The notes under the pieces are model-generated. The model had not been told where the DNA came from and did not search any database. It worked only from the letters and a program-made list of their open reading frames with translations. This document shows, piece by piece, positions 52,032 to 60,550 of a DNA stretch of 64,000 nucleotides. The translations under genes were made by a program, and so were the position numbers. The first letter of the stretch is position 1. The number at the start of each line of letters is the position of its first letter. Location of the stretch: IMG/VR virus record IMGVR_UViG_3300017991_002758, positions 35,602 to 99,601 of that record; one strand, given 5' to 3'. Source of the DNA: a virus.

Positions 52032-52488
52032 GCCGGCGAAGGTCGAGCGCGTCAGGCCTCCGGAATTGATCGACGTGCCTGAGGGTATGGTGCTGAGGCC
52101 CAGGGACGACGAAGGGCGCCGTACGCTATTTAAGCCGGACCAAGAATACAAGTGTTTCGCAACGCCGGGCTGGGGGCAGATGGGGCAGTTGATTGTAGAC
52201 TACCGCTGGTTGTTCTATTACGCGATACGCATGGAGGCCAAGGTCGCCGCGCTGGAGCAGCAGATTGGCAACCTCGAACTTCAGTTAGAGATCTGGAATG
52301 ACAACACGGATAAAACCGAGCGCGCATTAAACAGTATGACCGGACTGTTTAATAAGGAACATGACTGGCGACTCAAGGCGGAGAAGAACGAGAACATTGA
52401 ACTATGGGCGTGGCGAGCCGGCACGGTGGTTGGCCTGGTATTGGCAGGAGCGTTCGCCGGCGCCTGGGGAGCACAGAGATCAAAATGA
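51940..52488 (+). CDS. Secreted/anchored coiled-coil protein overlapping spanin-like gene
   Basis: A 182-residue protein. ATG 51940 follows GAGAGGAGATACA, 92 bases inside the previous gene. Residues 1-18 look like a signal peptide (MRLATLVALMLLTASSRA). The middle has a coiled coil (about 85-125, KVAALEQQIGNLELQLEIW). A membrane helix lies at the C-terminus (about 155-175). There is no lipobox Cys, so it differs from classical Rz1. It may span the periplasm from the inner membrane. Confidence 0.5.
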   Translation: MRLATLVALMLLTASSRAVSQEQPADAGVSEPAKVERVRPPELIDVPEGMVLRPRDDEGRRTLFKPDQEYKCFATPGWGQMGQLIVDYRWLFYYAIRMEAKVAALEQQIGNLELQLEIWNDNTDKTERALNSMTGLFNKEHDWRLKAEKNENIELWAWRAGTVVGLVLAGAFAGAWGAQRSK

Positions 52489-53156
52489 AATACTGGCAGA
52501 GAATAGAAGACCGCATGGCGACGCAGGGCATTGAGACTATAACGCACAAGGCGACCATTGAAGACGGTCAGCGGGACAACGATTTTTATATCAAGATTGG
52601 CTGGTGGCGCGGCCGGCCGGTTTCTATTGATGTAACGATGGCCAGGCATGGCGAGAAAATGAATAATGACACGCTGGACATTCACAAGTCCGCGTTGCCT
52701 TTGGTTGTCGATTTGCGTCAGCGCATATTGGAAAACACCAGAGCCTCGCTGGAGCTGATATGCCGAGAGGCCTCGTTGCTTCTATCATCGAGGCGTTGCA
52801 AGTTGGACGATCTGGCGGAACTTTGGAGGGTCACGCAGATGGAACCCAAGGGTCACTGTAAACAGGTAGAGGACGAGCTGGGCGATAGAGTTAATGGGCC
52901 ACTGGACGCCGCGGCGAAGCTGTTCAAATTAAAAGAGGCCCAATGGGAGAAGGACATGGCCTACAATTACAGCGAAGATGAAATAGAAGGTATGATTAGA
53001 GATTGCCAGGAGGCACTCGAAGAGCGACCGGACGACTTCACTGGCTGGGAGCGTAGCTTTATTGAGGATATTGAGGATAATAATGAGACAACTCATCTCA
53101 GCGAGGGCCAGATCGAAAAGCTCGAGCAGATATGGGAGGAGCGGAACTGTGGGTGA
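52485..53156 (+). CDS. Hypothetical protein with possible TSCPD-like N-terminal part
   Basis: A 223-residue protein. ATG 52485 overlaps the previous stop. The segment DNDFYIKIGWWRGRPVSIDV to about residue 95 has the beta-beta-then-helix layout of TSCPD domains found with ribonucleotide reductases; this is weak. The C-terminal 70 residues are acidic and helical (YSEDEIEGMIRDCQEALEER). Coupled closely to the next GTG-start gene. Confidence 0.4.
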   Translation: MKYWQRIEDRMATQGIETITHKATIEDGQRDNDFYIKIGWWRGRPVSIDVTMARHGEKMNNDTLDIHKSALPLVVDLRQRILENTRASLELICREASLLLSSRRCKLDDLAELWRVTQMEPKGHCKQVEDELGDRVNGPLDAAAKLFKLKEAQWEKDMAYNYSEDEIEGMIRDCQEALEERPDDFTGWERSFIEDIEDNNETTHLSEGQIEKLEQIWEERNCG

Positions 53157-53703
53157 GGATCTGCCAGATGTGATACTGATCGAGCCCGAGATGATTCCCG
53201 AGTATCTCACCGGAGAGGGTCACGCCGGCAGTGGTGTCTTTGTTGTCAAATGCGAGGACATCGACGTTTGCCGGTACACTGACGGGAAGCTTACGCATGT
53301 TGCATGCGATCATCCCAGGCATGGCTCTCATCCCAAGTTTGCAAGCAACTATGCTAAAATTAAAATGTTATCGGAACGGCTCAAGTTCATTGGCTACAAT
53401 GATGACGGGCCTTGTCCCAAATGCGATGGGAAGTATTGGCTTGACCTCAGTAGCCCTGCTGCACAGCAGCAGGTGGTGATGTCGCTGGCGTTCGGAATGT
53501 GGCGAGGAATTGCTTACACTGCGCGCCAGTTGAAACCCGAAGACACAAGTGCTATGATCAGCGCATTCCTCAAGATCTCCGGATCTGAGGGTGCCTCTTC
53601 CAGCTCGGTCGGGATGGCTGCTCCCGGCCGGGCTAATTTTTCAACCGACGCAGTCACCGTGGGCAAAGAACCAGGCAAAGGAGAAGATGATGAGCAAGGA
53701 TGA
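53149..53703 (+). CDS. Hypothetical protein with zinc-like Cys pair
   Basis: A 184-residue protein with a GTG start (53149) behind GGGAGGAGCGG, overlapping the upstream gene by 8 bases. Contains CEDIDVC near residues 35-41 and CPKC near 90, which could bind zinc. The C-terminal part is Ser/Gly-rich. No family recognised. Confidence 0.5.
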   Translation: MGEDLPDVILIEPEMIPEYLTGEGHAGSGVFVVKCEDIDVCRYTDGKLTHVACDHPRHGSHPKFASNYAKIKMLSERLKFIGYNDDGPCPKCDGKYWLDLSSPAAQQQVVMSLAFGMWRGIAYTARQLKPEDTSAMISAFLKISGSEGASSSSVGMAAPGRANFSTDAVTVGKEPGKGEDDEQG

Positions 53704-54100
53704 TGTGAGTGTAGAAATATTGTGCAGGAACGAAAGCAAGGTGGTGGGCATTATTGCAGTGCCAGTAGAAACAGGCAAAAGGGGATACTTGCTTTCGTCA
53801 CGGGTAATCTGGGGTGGCTTCCGACCTGTAACTGAGGAATACAGGTTGCCACGAAAGATGCAAGGCGATGGACAGGTACTGAGCTGCCCTAGGTGCATGG
53901 GTATGCTTTGTATCAAAGGCGACAATCCCACGAAAAAGGCAGAGACCGATAAGGTCATAGCTGCCAGGGAGGAGGCGCGTAAGCGCATATTGGAACAGGC
54001 GAAAAACGACGGCGAGGTGCACGAGCATCTGCCCAGCCACGGCGTTGATGCAGACATGGCCCCAATCATATTGGGCAAAACCAGGATCAGCGCGCGATGA
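53687..54100 (+). CDS. Hypothetical protein with Cys-pair
   Basis: A 137-residue protein. ATG 53687 (or 53690) follows AAAGGAGAAG and overlaps the upstream gene by 17 bases. Beta-rich N-terminal half, then CPRCMGMLC near 67-75 as a possible metal site, and a helical, charged C-terminal half with several His. ATGA-coupled to the next gene. Confidence 0.5.
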   Translation: MMSKDDVSVEILCRNESKVVGIIAVPVETGKRGYLLSSRVIWGGFRPVTEEYRLPRKMQGDGQVLSCPRCMGMLCIKGDNPTKKAETDKVIAAREEARKRILEQAKNDGEVHEHLPSHGVDADMAPIILGKTRISAR

Positions 54101-54492
54101 GTGGGGCAACGCCGGAGGAAGGCGGGAATAAAATGAGCCCTGAAGAATTGCAAGCGGAAAACAGGAGGTTAGAGGAAGAGATCCGCAAAGCCCACAATTA
54201 CGTGGACCAATTGAAACGAGAACACGGCGAACAAATGGCAGCGCGCAAATCTGAAATAGAACTGCTTAAGAAGCAAGTAGCACTATTGGAAAGTTCACCA
54301 TTGCCGTTTCCCGGAGAAGAGCCGGCCGAGATAGAAATAGAATTCCCGGGTCTGATGAGAATCAAGCTGACCGGCCAGGCCGCTGCTCGTTCCTGTGTAA
54401 CGGAGGATTTAATTGAGGGAAAGCATCGAGAGAATAAAAAAGACGCGGGGAAAAAGGCTCGAGAGAGTGGCAAGGTCGTGGCGTTTGAGTAA
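54097..54492 (+). CDS. Coiled-coil hypothetical protein
   Basis: A 131-residue protein. Residues about 14-65 form a heptad-like coiled coil (EELQAENRRLEEEIRKAHNY, ...EIELLKKQVALLE), followed by an acidic beta segment and a basic tail. It overlaps the next gene by 80 bases in a different frame. Role unknown. Confidence 0.55.
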   Translation: MSGATPEEGGNKMSPEELQAENRRLEEEIRKAHNYVDQLKREHGEQMAARKSEIELLKKQVALLESSPLPFPGEEPAEIEIEFPGLMRIKLTGQAAARSCVTEDLIEGKHRENKKDAGKKARESGKVVAFE

Positions 54493-55081
54493 AATAAAAG
54501 GCGAGACTGATGAGAGTTTACAAGATCGGATTGCGGCGAGGATGTTTGGCAAGGAAATGCCTGACCCTGTAATCGAAGAAGGAGCGATAGAAGGTAAGCC
54601 CAGGCGTTGGTGGCTGACCTTGATCTGGACATGGCAAGCCGATCTGGTTTCCATCCTTGTAGCATTGGTATTCCGAGTGCTTTGGGGTCGCGATCTATTT
54701 TGGGCCGACGGCATTTGGGCCGAGCTGAAGGAGCATTCATGGCCGGCGCGCACATGGTACAAGCGATGGAACGGCACCACTCTCTGCCATGGAGGATTTA
54801 TCTCGTTCGGAAAGCACAAGTGTATTCCCCATGAGCTACACCACGTTGAACAATGCGAAGCTCGTATGCTCGCCGGGTTTATTATCGGCCTGGCGTCTGC
54901 TGCAGTGACCTTGTTTTTCGACAGAAATCCTTGGCATGCACTCATTGCACTGGAGCTCCCGTGGTTCGGAGTATGGCCATTAGGCTACCTGGCGAGCCTT
55001 GCGCAGGCATATCTTCGTGGTGAAGATCCCTATTATGGTAGTCACCTTGAAGAAGCTGCGTACGCATTGGAAGACGACTAA
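54413..55081 (+). CDS. Multi-span membrane protein with HExHH motif
   Basis: A 222-residue protein with a TTG start (54413) behind CGGAGGATT. The N-terminal LERVARSWRLSKIKGETDES looks like the 'GESDE' region found in some phage structural proteins. Hydrophobic segments lie near 70-88, 150-166 and 175-195. IPHELHHVEQ near 138-147 is a zincin-like H-E-x-H-H pattern, with a following Glu-rich context. It might be a membrane metalloprotease-like protein or merely a His-rich loop. It is the last gene before a regulatory gap. Confidence 0.5.
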   Translation: MRESIERIKKTRGKRLERVARSWRLSKIKGETDESLQDRIAARMFGKEMPDPVIEEGAIEGKPRRWWLTLIWTWQADLVSILVALVFRVLWGRDLFWADGIWAELKEHSWPARTWYKRWNGTTLCHGGFISFGKHKCIPHELHHVEQCEARMLAGFIIGLASAAVTLFFDRNPWHALIALELPWFGVWPLGYLASLAQAYLRGEDPYYGSHLEEAAYALEDD

Positions 55082-55111
55082 CTCATCGACCTTTCTATTG
55101 ACCAAAAAAAC

Positions 55112-55140
55112 TTGCTTTTTTGTGTCCACAAATACACAAT
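55112..55140 (+). promoter_or_regulatory. Promoter/operator upstream of ssb
   Basis: TTGCTT (55112-55117) could serve as -35, with CACAAT (55135-55140) as -10 and a 17-base spacer. Within it lies the near-palindrome TTGTGTCCACAA (55120-55131), the exact reverse complement of the element before the RuvC-like gene. The gap of 178 bases from 55082 to 55259 otherwise holds no gene. Confidence 0.6.
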
Positions 55141-55259
55141 AAAAATTAGTTAAAGCAACCGTTCCTGGGTGGGGCGGAATGTCCTGAGTCGCTAATTTTG
55201 AACAACCCCCACCAATGGAAAAATGAGAGCATCGGATGATGCAATTCAAGGAGGAAAAT

Positions 55260-55751
55260 ATGTTGAACAAAGTATTCCTAATGGGTCGGCTCGGAAAAGA
55301 TCCTGAGTTATCCTACACTCAAGCCGGGACAGCTCGTTGCCGCTTTTCACTCGCTACTTCCGAGGTCTATTACGATAAACAGACCAATGAGAAGAAGGAG
55401 GAAACTGAGTGGCATAACATAATAGTATGGGGCAACCAGGCGGAGAGCTGCGGTAAGTACTTGGCCAAGGGTCGCATGGCTCACATTGAAGGCAAGATAA
55501 CGAATCGAAGCTGGGACGATCAGCAGACCGGTCAGAAAAAGTACATCACCGAAATAAAAGCCAACCGCGTCACCTTCCTGGGAGGAGGGGAACAGCAGGG
55601 CGGAGGCGGACAGCAGGGCGGAGGCGGCCGCGGAGGAGGCGGAAGCGGACGTGACAATAACAGTGGCCGCGGAGATCATGGAGGCGGATACGACGGAGGA
55701 GGAGGCGGCGGATACCAAGGTCCTCCCGAAGACGACGACATACCGTTCTAG
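55260..55751 (+). CDS. ssb: Single-stranded DNA-binding protein
   Basis: A 163-residue protein; ATG 55260 follows AAGGAGGAAAAT (an upstream in-frame ATG at 55236 is less likely). OB-fold core at 1-110: MLNKVFLMGRLGKDPEL, ETEWHNIIVWGNQAE, YITEIKANRVTFLG. A long Gly/Gln-rich linker ends in the canonical acidic tip DDDIPF, the docking peptide for partner proteins. It would coat single strands for RecT and DnaB. Its operator-like upstream element is shared with the RuvC gene. Confidence 0.94.
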   Translation: MLNKVFLMGRLGKDPELSYTQAGTARCRFSLATSEVYYDKQTNEKKEETEWHNIIVWGNQAESCGKYLAKGRMAHIEGKITNRSWDDQQTGQKKYITEIKANRVTFLGGGEQQGGGGQQGGGGRGGGGSGRDNNSGRGDHGGGYDGGGGGGYQGPPEDDDIPF

Positions 55752-55759
55752 GAGGCTAC

Positions 55760-56185
55760 ATGGGAAGAGGAATTTATTTATCAAAAAAGCACGGAGTGAA
55801 TCCAGCGATTCCGCTCTGCTTCTATTGCCTGGAGCCCAAGAACGAGATCGTCCTACCTGGCCGAATGAAGGGCGATGCCCAGGCTCCTCAACATGCCGTT
55901 TGGGATGACTTGCCATGCGACAAGTGTCGCGAGCACATGAAGAACGGCATCATCCTGATCAGCGTCGATGAAAAACTTTCCGGCGGCGAAACGACCAATC
56001 CATACCGTACGGGAGGTTGGGTGGTAATAAAGGAGGACGCCATTCGCAGGATGATCGATCCAGAATCGGCCGAGCGAATACTGAGGCTTAGGTTCTCATT
56101 TGTTACCGATGAAACCTGGGACATGCTGGGTTTACCCAGGCCCGAGCCGTTGCCGGCCGCGGCCAACGGAGATACCGATGGCTGA
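55760..56185 (+). CDS. Conserved phage-type hypothetical protein
   Basis: A 141-residue protein starting behind TAGGAGGCTAC. Pattern CFYCLEPKNEIVLPGRMKGD and CDKCREHM gives two Cys pairs (zinc). The phrase GIILISVDEKLSGGETTNPYRTGGWVVI and the later RFSFVTDETWDMLGLP occur in a widespread phage protein of unknown role. ATG of the next gene overlaps its end. Confidence 0.7.
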   Translation: MGRGIYLSKKHGVNPAIPLCFYCLEPKNEIVLPGRMKGDAQAPQHAVWDDLPCDKCREHMKNGIILISVDEKLSGGETTNPYRTGGWVVIKEDAIRRMIDPESAERILRLRFSFVTDETWDMLGLPRPEPLPAAANGDTDG

Positions 56186-56498
56186 GCAAATGAAATATCC
56201 TCATAGGTGTAGTCGGTGCGGGTTCTGTTGCCTGTCCTGTACTTGCCCGGCGGGAATGGCTCATCACGGTATTGGAAAGTTCGAGCCCTGCCCGAGTCTG
56301 GAGTTTGATGACAAGGGCATCGCGAAATGTAATCTGGTTGAGCCCGGCCTCGTCCCTGTTGGTGACGGTTGTTGCATAAAAGCGAGAGCCTACAAAGACG
56401 GAAAGGAATTCGACTTCGCTGGCCTTCGGCCTGCAATGAAAAGCCGGGCCGTGGCTGACCTCAGAAGATCGCGCATGATGCGCATGGTAAAAAGGTAG
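56178..56498 (+). CDS. Cys-rich YkgJ-like metal-binding protein
   Basis: A 106-residue protein. CSRCGFCCLSCTC near residues 11-23 has the C-x2-C-x2-CC arrangement of YkgJ-like proteins (putative zinc or iron cluster), and further Cys lie at about 38, 50 and 65-66. The last 30 residues are basic. Overlaps the previous gene by 8 bases. Function unknown. Confidence 0.6.
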   Translation: MAEQMKYPHRCSRCGFCCLSCTCPAGMAHHGIGKFEPCPSLEFDDKGIAKCNLVEPGLVPVGDGCCIKARAYKDGKEFDFAGLRPAMKSRAVADLRRSRMMRMVKR

Positions 56499-56505
56499 GT
56501 GAAAT

Positions 56506-56856
56506 ATGAGCGAACCAATAGTGATAAAAAAGATAGAAGTGGATCGAAATATTTGCCGAGGCACCATCGATATCTACGTGAAAGGTAGCGTCGTTTCGGG
56601 CAACGGTCCCACGAAATATCTATCCGATGATGGACAATGGAAAGATTTCGAGCCTTACGCCAAACCAATGCTTTCTTTGTCATATAATAGAGATGGATGC
56701 GAAGTAGCCCAAATGTTGGCAGATGGTTTATGGGATGCTCGCATCAGACCGGCGGGAGCAAGAGGTTCTGCTGGTCAACTGACTGCGGTTCAATACCACC
56801 TTGAGGATATGAGGAAGATAGCCTTCGGGCTACTGAAAGAAGACAAGGAGAAGTAG
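56506..56856 (+). CDS. Hypothetical protein
   Basis: A 116-residue protein, ATG 56506 behind AGGTGAAAT. Beta-rich N-terminal half, helical C-terminal half (AVQYHLEDMRKIAFGLLKED). No family recognised. Next gene follows directly. Confidence 0.55.
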   Translation: MSEPIVIKKIEVDRNICRGTIDIYVKGSVVSGNGPTKYLSDDGQWKDFEPYAKPMLSLSYNRDGCEVAQMLADGLWDARIRPAGARGSAGQLTAVQYHLEDMRKIAFGLLKEDKEK

Positions 56857-57528
56857 ATGACCAGGAGAGAAAACGACAATTACACCACGAACCTCGGCCT
56901 GGCGCGCTGGGCCGTGAAGCACGCCGCAAAAATGGCGCTGTTTAAACCGGGGGAAGGTCGCATGCTGGAGCCCTGCTGCGGAGATGACGCGCCGTTCGCA
57001 ACGGCCGCTAAGGAGATCGGCATGGAGCCTTTCGGGTTCGATATTCGAGATGTGAAACCAAAGCTTTGGGAGGGCACCGAAGGATTCGGCAACGGAGGCG
57101 CCTGCTGTACTCAAATCGATATAACTAAGTATGACCCCAAAGCGGTTCTGTATGACGTCATCGCCACTAATCCGCCGTTCACCATCGGAGAGGAGGTGGT
57201 CAGAAAATCGCTGGACATGCTCGAGCCGCATGGCGCTGCCGTGTTTCTGGTGAAGATGGCCTTTCTCGGTACGCAGGCCCGGTCCAAGCTGTTCAGGGAG
57301 AGGCCGCCGGCCGAGGTATGGATTCTCACGGCACGGCCGTCGTTTACCGGAGACGGCAACACCGACATAGCCCAGGAGTATGCCTTCGTATTCTGGAATG
57401 GAGCCCACACGGACGCTCTCATTGACTCCATCAGAATGAGAACAACAAAGCTGTACTGGCTGAACAGCAAACTACACATGACCAGCCTCGATAAACCTCG
57501 CGTGCGAATAGAGAAGGGAGGTAGTTAG
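56857..57528 (+). CDS. N6-adenine-type DNA methyltransferase-like protein
   Basis: A 223-residue protein. A SAM-binding motif I-like segment (MLEPCCGDDAPF, 36-47) and the catalytic IATNPPF (102-108) match an N6-adenine methyltransferase core. A PPAEVWILTARPSFTGDGNT segment near 150 follows. It may protect phage DNA from host restriction or modify nucleotides. It lacks an obvious target recognition domain, so specificity is unknown. The NPPF motif is strong; the exact class is less certain. Confidence 0.78.
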   Translation: MTRRENDNYTTNLGLARWAVKHAAKMALFKPGEGRMLEPCCGDDAPFATAAKEIGMEPFGFDIRDVKPKLWEGTEGFGNGGACCTQIDITKYDPKAVLYDVIATNPPFTIGEEVVRKSLDMLEPHGAAVFLVKMAFLGTQARSKLFRERPPAEVWILTARPSFTGDGNTDIAQEYAFVFWNGAHTDALIDSIRMRTTKLYWLNSKLHMTSLDKPRVRIEKGGS

Positions 57529-57530
57529 AC

Positions 57531-57782
57531 ATGAGCGGCAAAGTGTCATTGGGCGACGTAATATTCCCATTGTTGGTGACTCAATGGGATGATGGTTGCC
57601 TATGGTATCCAGTGCCGGAAATAGATAAACAGGTCACCAAGTTGCGCGCCGAACTGAAGGCGTCAAATGAATTTGTCGACAAACTGGCAACAGTGCTCGA
57701 AGAGGAAGAATGGAATTCTGATTTTCGCCAGGTTCTTGTCGATATGGTCGCCGCGGAAAAGGCGAGAAGGGAGGGTATATGA
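57531..57782 (+). CDS. Small hypothetical protein
   Basis: An 83-residue protein starting behind GGGAGGTAGTTAG. Short beta start (VSLGDVIFPLLVTQWDDGCLW) then a long helix with heptad character (EIDKQVTKLRAELKASNEFV). ATGA-coupled to the next gene. Confidence 0.5.
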   Translation: MSGKVSLGDVIFPLLVTQWDDGCLWYPVPEIDKQVTKLRAELKASNEFVDKLATVLEEEEWNSDFRQVLVDMVAAEKARREGI

Positions 57783-58054
57783 CTAAGAGAGTACATGAGG
57801 AGTGGGATACATTTAAAGAAATGGTGATAGATTCGGAAGCTCCAATGATTCAAAAAAATTCCATGAAGCTCGCCTTCTATTCTGGAGCGTTATCGATGAT
57901 GACCATGCTCTTTACGCTGGCTGATGAAGTTACTGACCCAGATGTAGCTGAGAAAATAGTGGAAGAATGGAAAAAGGAATTTTCAATTACCAAAGATACT
58001 TTGTTGGCTAACACGGATTTATGGAAAGCGCCTCCCAATGGAGAAGGACAATGA
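57779..58054 (+). CDS. Small hypothetical helical protein
   Basis: A 91-residue protein. Hydrophobic central helix (MKLAFYSGALSMMTMLFTLA) flanked by acidic regions. Single short hydrophobic stretch, but the Tyr/Met/Ser mix makes a membrane assignment uncertain. ATGA-coupled with neighbours. Confidence 0.5.
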   Translation: MTKRVHEEWDTFKEMVIDSEAPMIQKNSMKLAFYSGALSMMTMLFTLADEVTDPDVAEKIVEEWKKEFSITKDTLLANTDLWKAPPNGEGQ

Positions 58055-58554
58055 GCGGCGAGCAATTGCCACTGCCGACCTCAGCGGCCAGGGGGATCTC
58101 TCTGGCACAGGCGAAGCGCGAGATGCTGGCCAAAGTAGAGGACGGTGCGCCATGCCCATGTTGTGGCCGCTTGGTGAAGTTATACAAGAGAAAACTTCAT
58201 TCGGAGATGGCCGCCTTCCTCTGCCGCCTAGTTCGCAAATACCAACATGAGCAGAGATATTATTCAACGCGAGAGCTTTGCCCTGCGTTGACCAAATCGG
58301 CTACTGACGGATCATACCTTGTGCTTTGGGACCTGATCGAAAAGGAGCCTTCGGAGAATCACGCCGGCGGCAAAGCCGGGATGTACAGGCCAACAATTCA
58401 CGGCCAGGAATTCGTCCTTGGGTACACTACCGTTAAGTCTCATGTACATCTGCTTTGCGGAGAGGTCATCGGATTTTCCGACGACTACATTCACATCAAA
58501 GAAGCCCTGGGCAGTCGCTTCAATTACGAAGAGCTCATGGGCAGAAAGGATTAA
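58051..58554 (+). CDS. Conserved phage-type hypothetical protein
   Basis: A 167-residue protein. CPCC near residue 35 plus a distal Cys at about 58 suggests a metal site. RLVRKYQHEQRYYSTRELCP and SYLVLWDLIEKEPSENHAGG occur in small proteins of many phages whose role is not known. Overlaps the previous stop (ATGA). Confidence 0.65.
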   Translation: MSGEQLPLPTSAARGISLAQAKREMLAKVEDGAPCPCCGRLVKLYKRKLHSEMAAFLCRLVRKYQHEQRYYSTRELCPALTKSATDGSYLVLWDLIEKEPSENHAGGKAGMYRPTIHGQEFVLGYTTVKSHVHLLCGEVIGFSDDYIHIKEALGSRFNYEELMGRKD

Positions 58555-58559
58555 GGGAG

Positions 58560-58907
58560 ATGGAAGATCAAAAGAAAGAAGAGCAAAAAATTTACAAGGT
58601 CGGAGAGTATTATGTTCCTGCCCAGATGATGGCCGCCATCCAGCGGTACATCAAACACAAATATCCAGTGGGCGATTTTCTTACCGCTGTCATCACCAAC
58701 AATTTAAAGGAGTCCATAAACAGGGCAGATGATAATAATCTGAAAAACCTACCGGCGTTCGTGCACTTCTTTTACAACGAAGCGCCACCTCAATGCTGGG
58801 GCTCAGTTGAGAATATGAAAAACTGGTTGGAATCCGGCGTTGCCGAGAGGGAGAAAAGACAGAATGAGTCGCAAAAAGATCAAACTGCCCAAGGCCCGGA
58901 AAGGTAA
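58560..58907 (+). CDS. Small hypothetical protein
   Basis: A 115-residue protein. ATG 58560 is the first with RBS (AAGGGAG). Central PAQMMAAIQRYIKHKYPVGD and NLPAFVHFFYNEAPPQCWGS are distinctive but unassigned. It overlaps the next gene by about 44 bases. Confidence 0.55.
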   Translation: MEDQKKEEQKIYKVGEYYVPAQMMAAIQRYIKHKYPVGDFLTAVITNNLKESINRADDNNLKNLPAFVHFFYNEAPPQCWGSVENMKNWLESGVAEREKRQNESQKDQTAQGPER

Positions 58908-59292
58908 AGTACGCGGCCGTCGGCAAACAGAAAGATTGGGCCAACTCGAACGAAACTTAGCACGGCAAAACATTCAGGATAATGCTCGCCGTCGTCGGCT
59001 GACGAAAAGGGATTTGATTACTGGGGAGATCTATGTGCTATCACTCCTGGCGCTGAAGGACAAGAAGTGGGTAACCGAATACAAGAAAGGGCTCGACGAG
59101 GCCTTGGCAGCAGCACCAATTACAGCAGAGGATCAGGCGGAAGCGATTCGTGGATATCTCCAGGGATGCGTCGATGCCGGACACATGGTGACCTTGGAAT
59201 GCGGCCGCGGTGATATTCCTTCATGTCGTGTTTATCAGGGCGAGAATGCCAGGGTAGTGGTCATTCGCCAAGACGATCCGGACCTTCAGTAG
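58864..59292 (+). CDS. Basic hypothetical protein
   Basis: A 142-residue protein starting at ATG 58864 behind GAGAGGGAG. The N-terminal 45 residues are strongly basic (MSRKKIKLPKARKGKVRGRR), a likely nucleic-acid contact. The remainder is mixed. No family found. Confidence 0.5.
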   Translation: MSRKKIKLPKARKGKVRGRRQTERLGQLERNLARQNIQDNARRRRLTKRDLITGEIYVLSLLALKDKKWVTEYKKGLDEALAAAPITAEDQAEAIRGYLQGCVDAGHMVTLECGRGDIPSCRVYQGENARVVVIRQDDPDLQ

Positions 59293-59293
59293 C

Positions 59294-60325
59294 ATGGTAG
59301 ACCTGCGGACAAAAATAGCAGCCTTGCAGCGACTCGCTGATAATCCCGGGGCAACATCTCATGAAAAAGAGAATGCCCTTCGAAGGATCAAGCAGATCGA
59401 GGAACGTCACGGTATAAATCACAAGAAAGATGAACAGCAGCAGTTTGGCCGTCAGCCTGGATTCGGCTATTCAAACATGTCCTTCGTGGATTTAATGCGC
59501 GCAATGGCCAGAGATCTCGGAATAGATTTCGACGATCAGATGAGGCCCATCTATTCAGGCAGGAATGGCCCCGCGTCGAGGCCAAGGAGGTCGGAGCAGT
59601 GCTACGATGTGGGAGAGACCCCCAGGGCCTCCTGGGACGACTTCGCGGTGGGCGCCGACGGCGAGCGTCCGCCAGTGCATCCTAATTGCCGATGCCATCA
59701 CCATCCACATCCATTTCCAGGAGAATTATTCAACAGCGGCTGGCTGGAATATCAGTTGATTAATAGTCCAGGTAGATACGGCAGGGTAAAGACTTTTTCT
59801 ATGGACCGCGATCTGCGTACCATGGATACAATATTCTCCTGGGCATGTCCAAAGTGCGGAAAGCTTGCGTCTCTGCGTATTAGCGAAGATGTTTTTATTG
59901 ACGCTTACAATACCAGCGAAGCCATGAGATCAATAGGAACGGATTTATTTCAGAGGCTCAACGGCGAGCGAGACAATATGTGCGAAGCATGCAGCGCTCG
60001 CTATTCGAAGATTAGATTTGACGGCCGAAGGCTCAGCGAATTCGCCGACTTCGTAATGGCCAGATGGGAGGAATTCAAGAACCTCGGAAATCAGGGACCA
60101 TATGGATATGTGGAACACCTTGCCAGGCATCCTGTTACCGACGAGCACGTGGATTTCCAGTGGAAATGCCGTGGGTGCGGCCAGATCTGCCGGTACCGGA
60201 TAGACTGGAGGGAGGTGAGTAAGTTGGTCAAGAACGGCCTGGTCGAGGAGTTCCTGGGCCATAGGCTGTTTAGAATTTTCAGCGGATACGACGACAATCG
60301 CTGCGATAATTGCAGCGGGAAATAG
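59294..60325 (+). CDS. DUF2786-like protein with two zinc ribbons
   Basis: A 343-residue protein, ATG 59294 one base after the previous stop. The first 45 residues (KIAALQRLADNPGATSHEKE, RIKQIEERHGI) resemble the DUF2786 helical hairpin. Two zinc ribbons lie further on: CPKC near 180 with CEAC near 230, and CRGC near 295 with CDNC near 338. Many His residues sit near 130. A nucleic-acid-related role is inferred from domain types only. Confidence 0.6.
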   Translation: MVDLRTKIAALQRLADNPGATSHEKENALRRIKQIEERHGINHKKDEQQQFGRQPGFGYSNMSFVDLMRAMARDLGIDFDDQMRPIYSGRNGPASRPRRSEQCYDVGETPRASWDDFAVGADGERPPVHPNCRCHHHPHPFPGELFNSGWLEYQLINSPGRYGRVKTFSMDRDLRTMDTIFSWACPKCGKLASLRISEDVFIDAYNTSEAMRSIGTDLFQRLNGERDNMCEACSARYSKIRFDGRRLSEFADFVMARWEEFKNLGNQGPYGYVEHLARHPVTDEHVDFQWKCRGCGQICRYRIDWREVSKLVKNGLVEEFLGHRLFRIFSGYDDNRCDNCSGK

Positions 60326-60334
60326 GAGGAGGAT

Positions 60335-60550
60335 ATGAAAATAAAAATAGAGATAGCGATTGCAATGCTGATCGGGATCTTGCTTGGGGTTCTAATCTGC
60401 ATTGGTGATGACCGTGTTTCCCCGGCACAGGCGCAGCAGTTCGAGCAAACGCCGGCGCATGACCAATTCCTACGAGCCCAGGACCGACAGGCGCGAGCAT
60501 TGGAGAGCATCGCGAGCTCGCTAAATAACCTGGAAAGGAAAACACGATGA
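60335..60550 (+). CDS. Small secreted or anchored membrane protein
   Basis: A 71-residue protein starting behind TAGGAGGAGGAT. Residues about 6-25 are hydrophobic (IAIAMLIGILLGVLICIG), followed by SPAQAQ, a possible signal-peptidase site, and a helical C-terminus (FLRAQDRQARALESIASSLN). ATGA-coupled to the next gene. Confidence 0.55.
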   Translation: MKIKIEIAIAMLIGILLGVLICIGDDRVSPAQAQQFEQTPAHDQFLRAQDRQARALESIASSLNNLERKTR

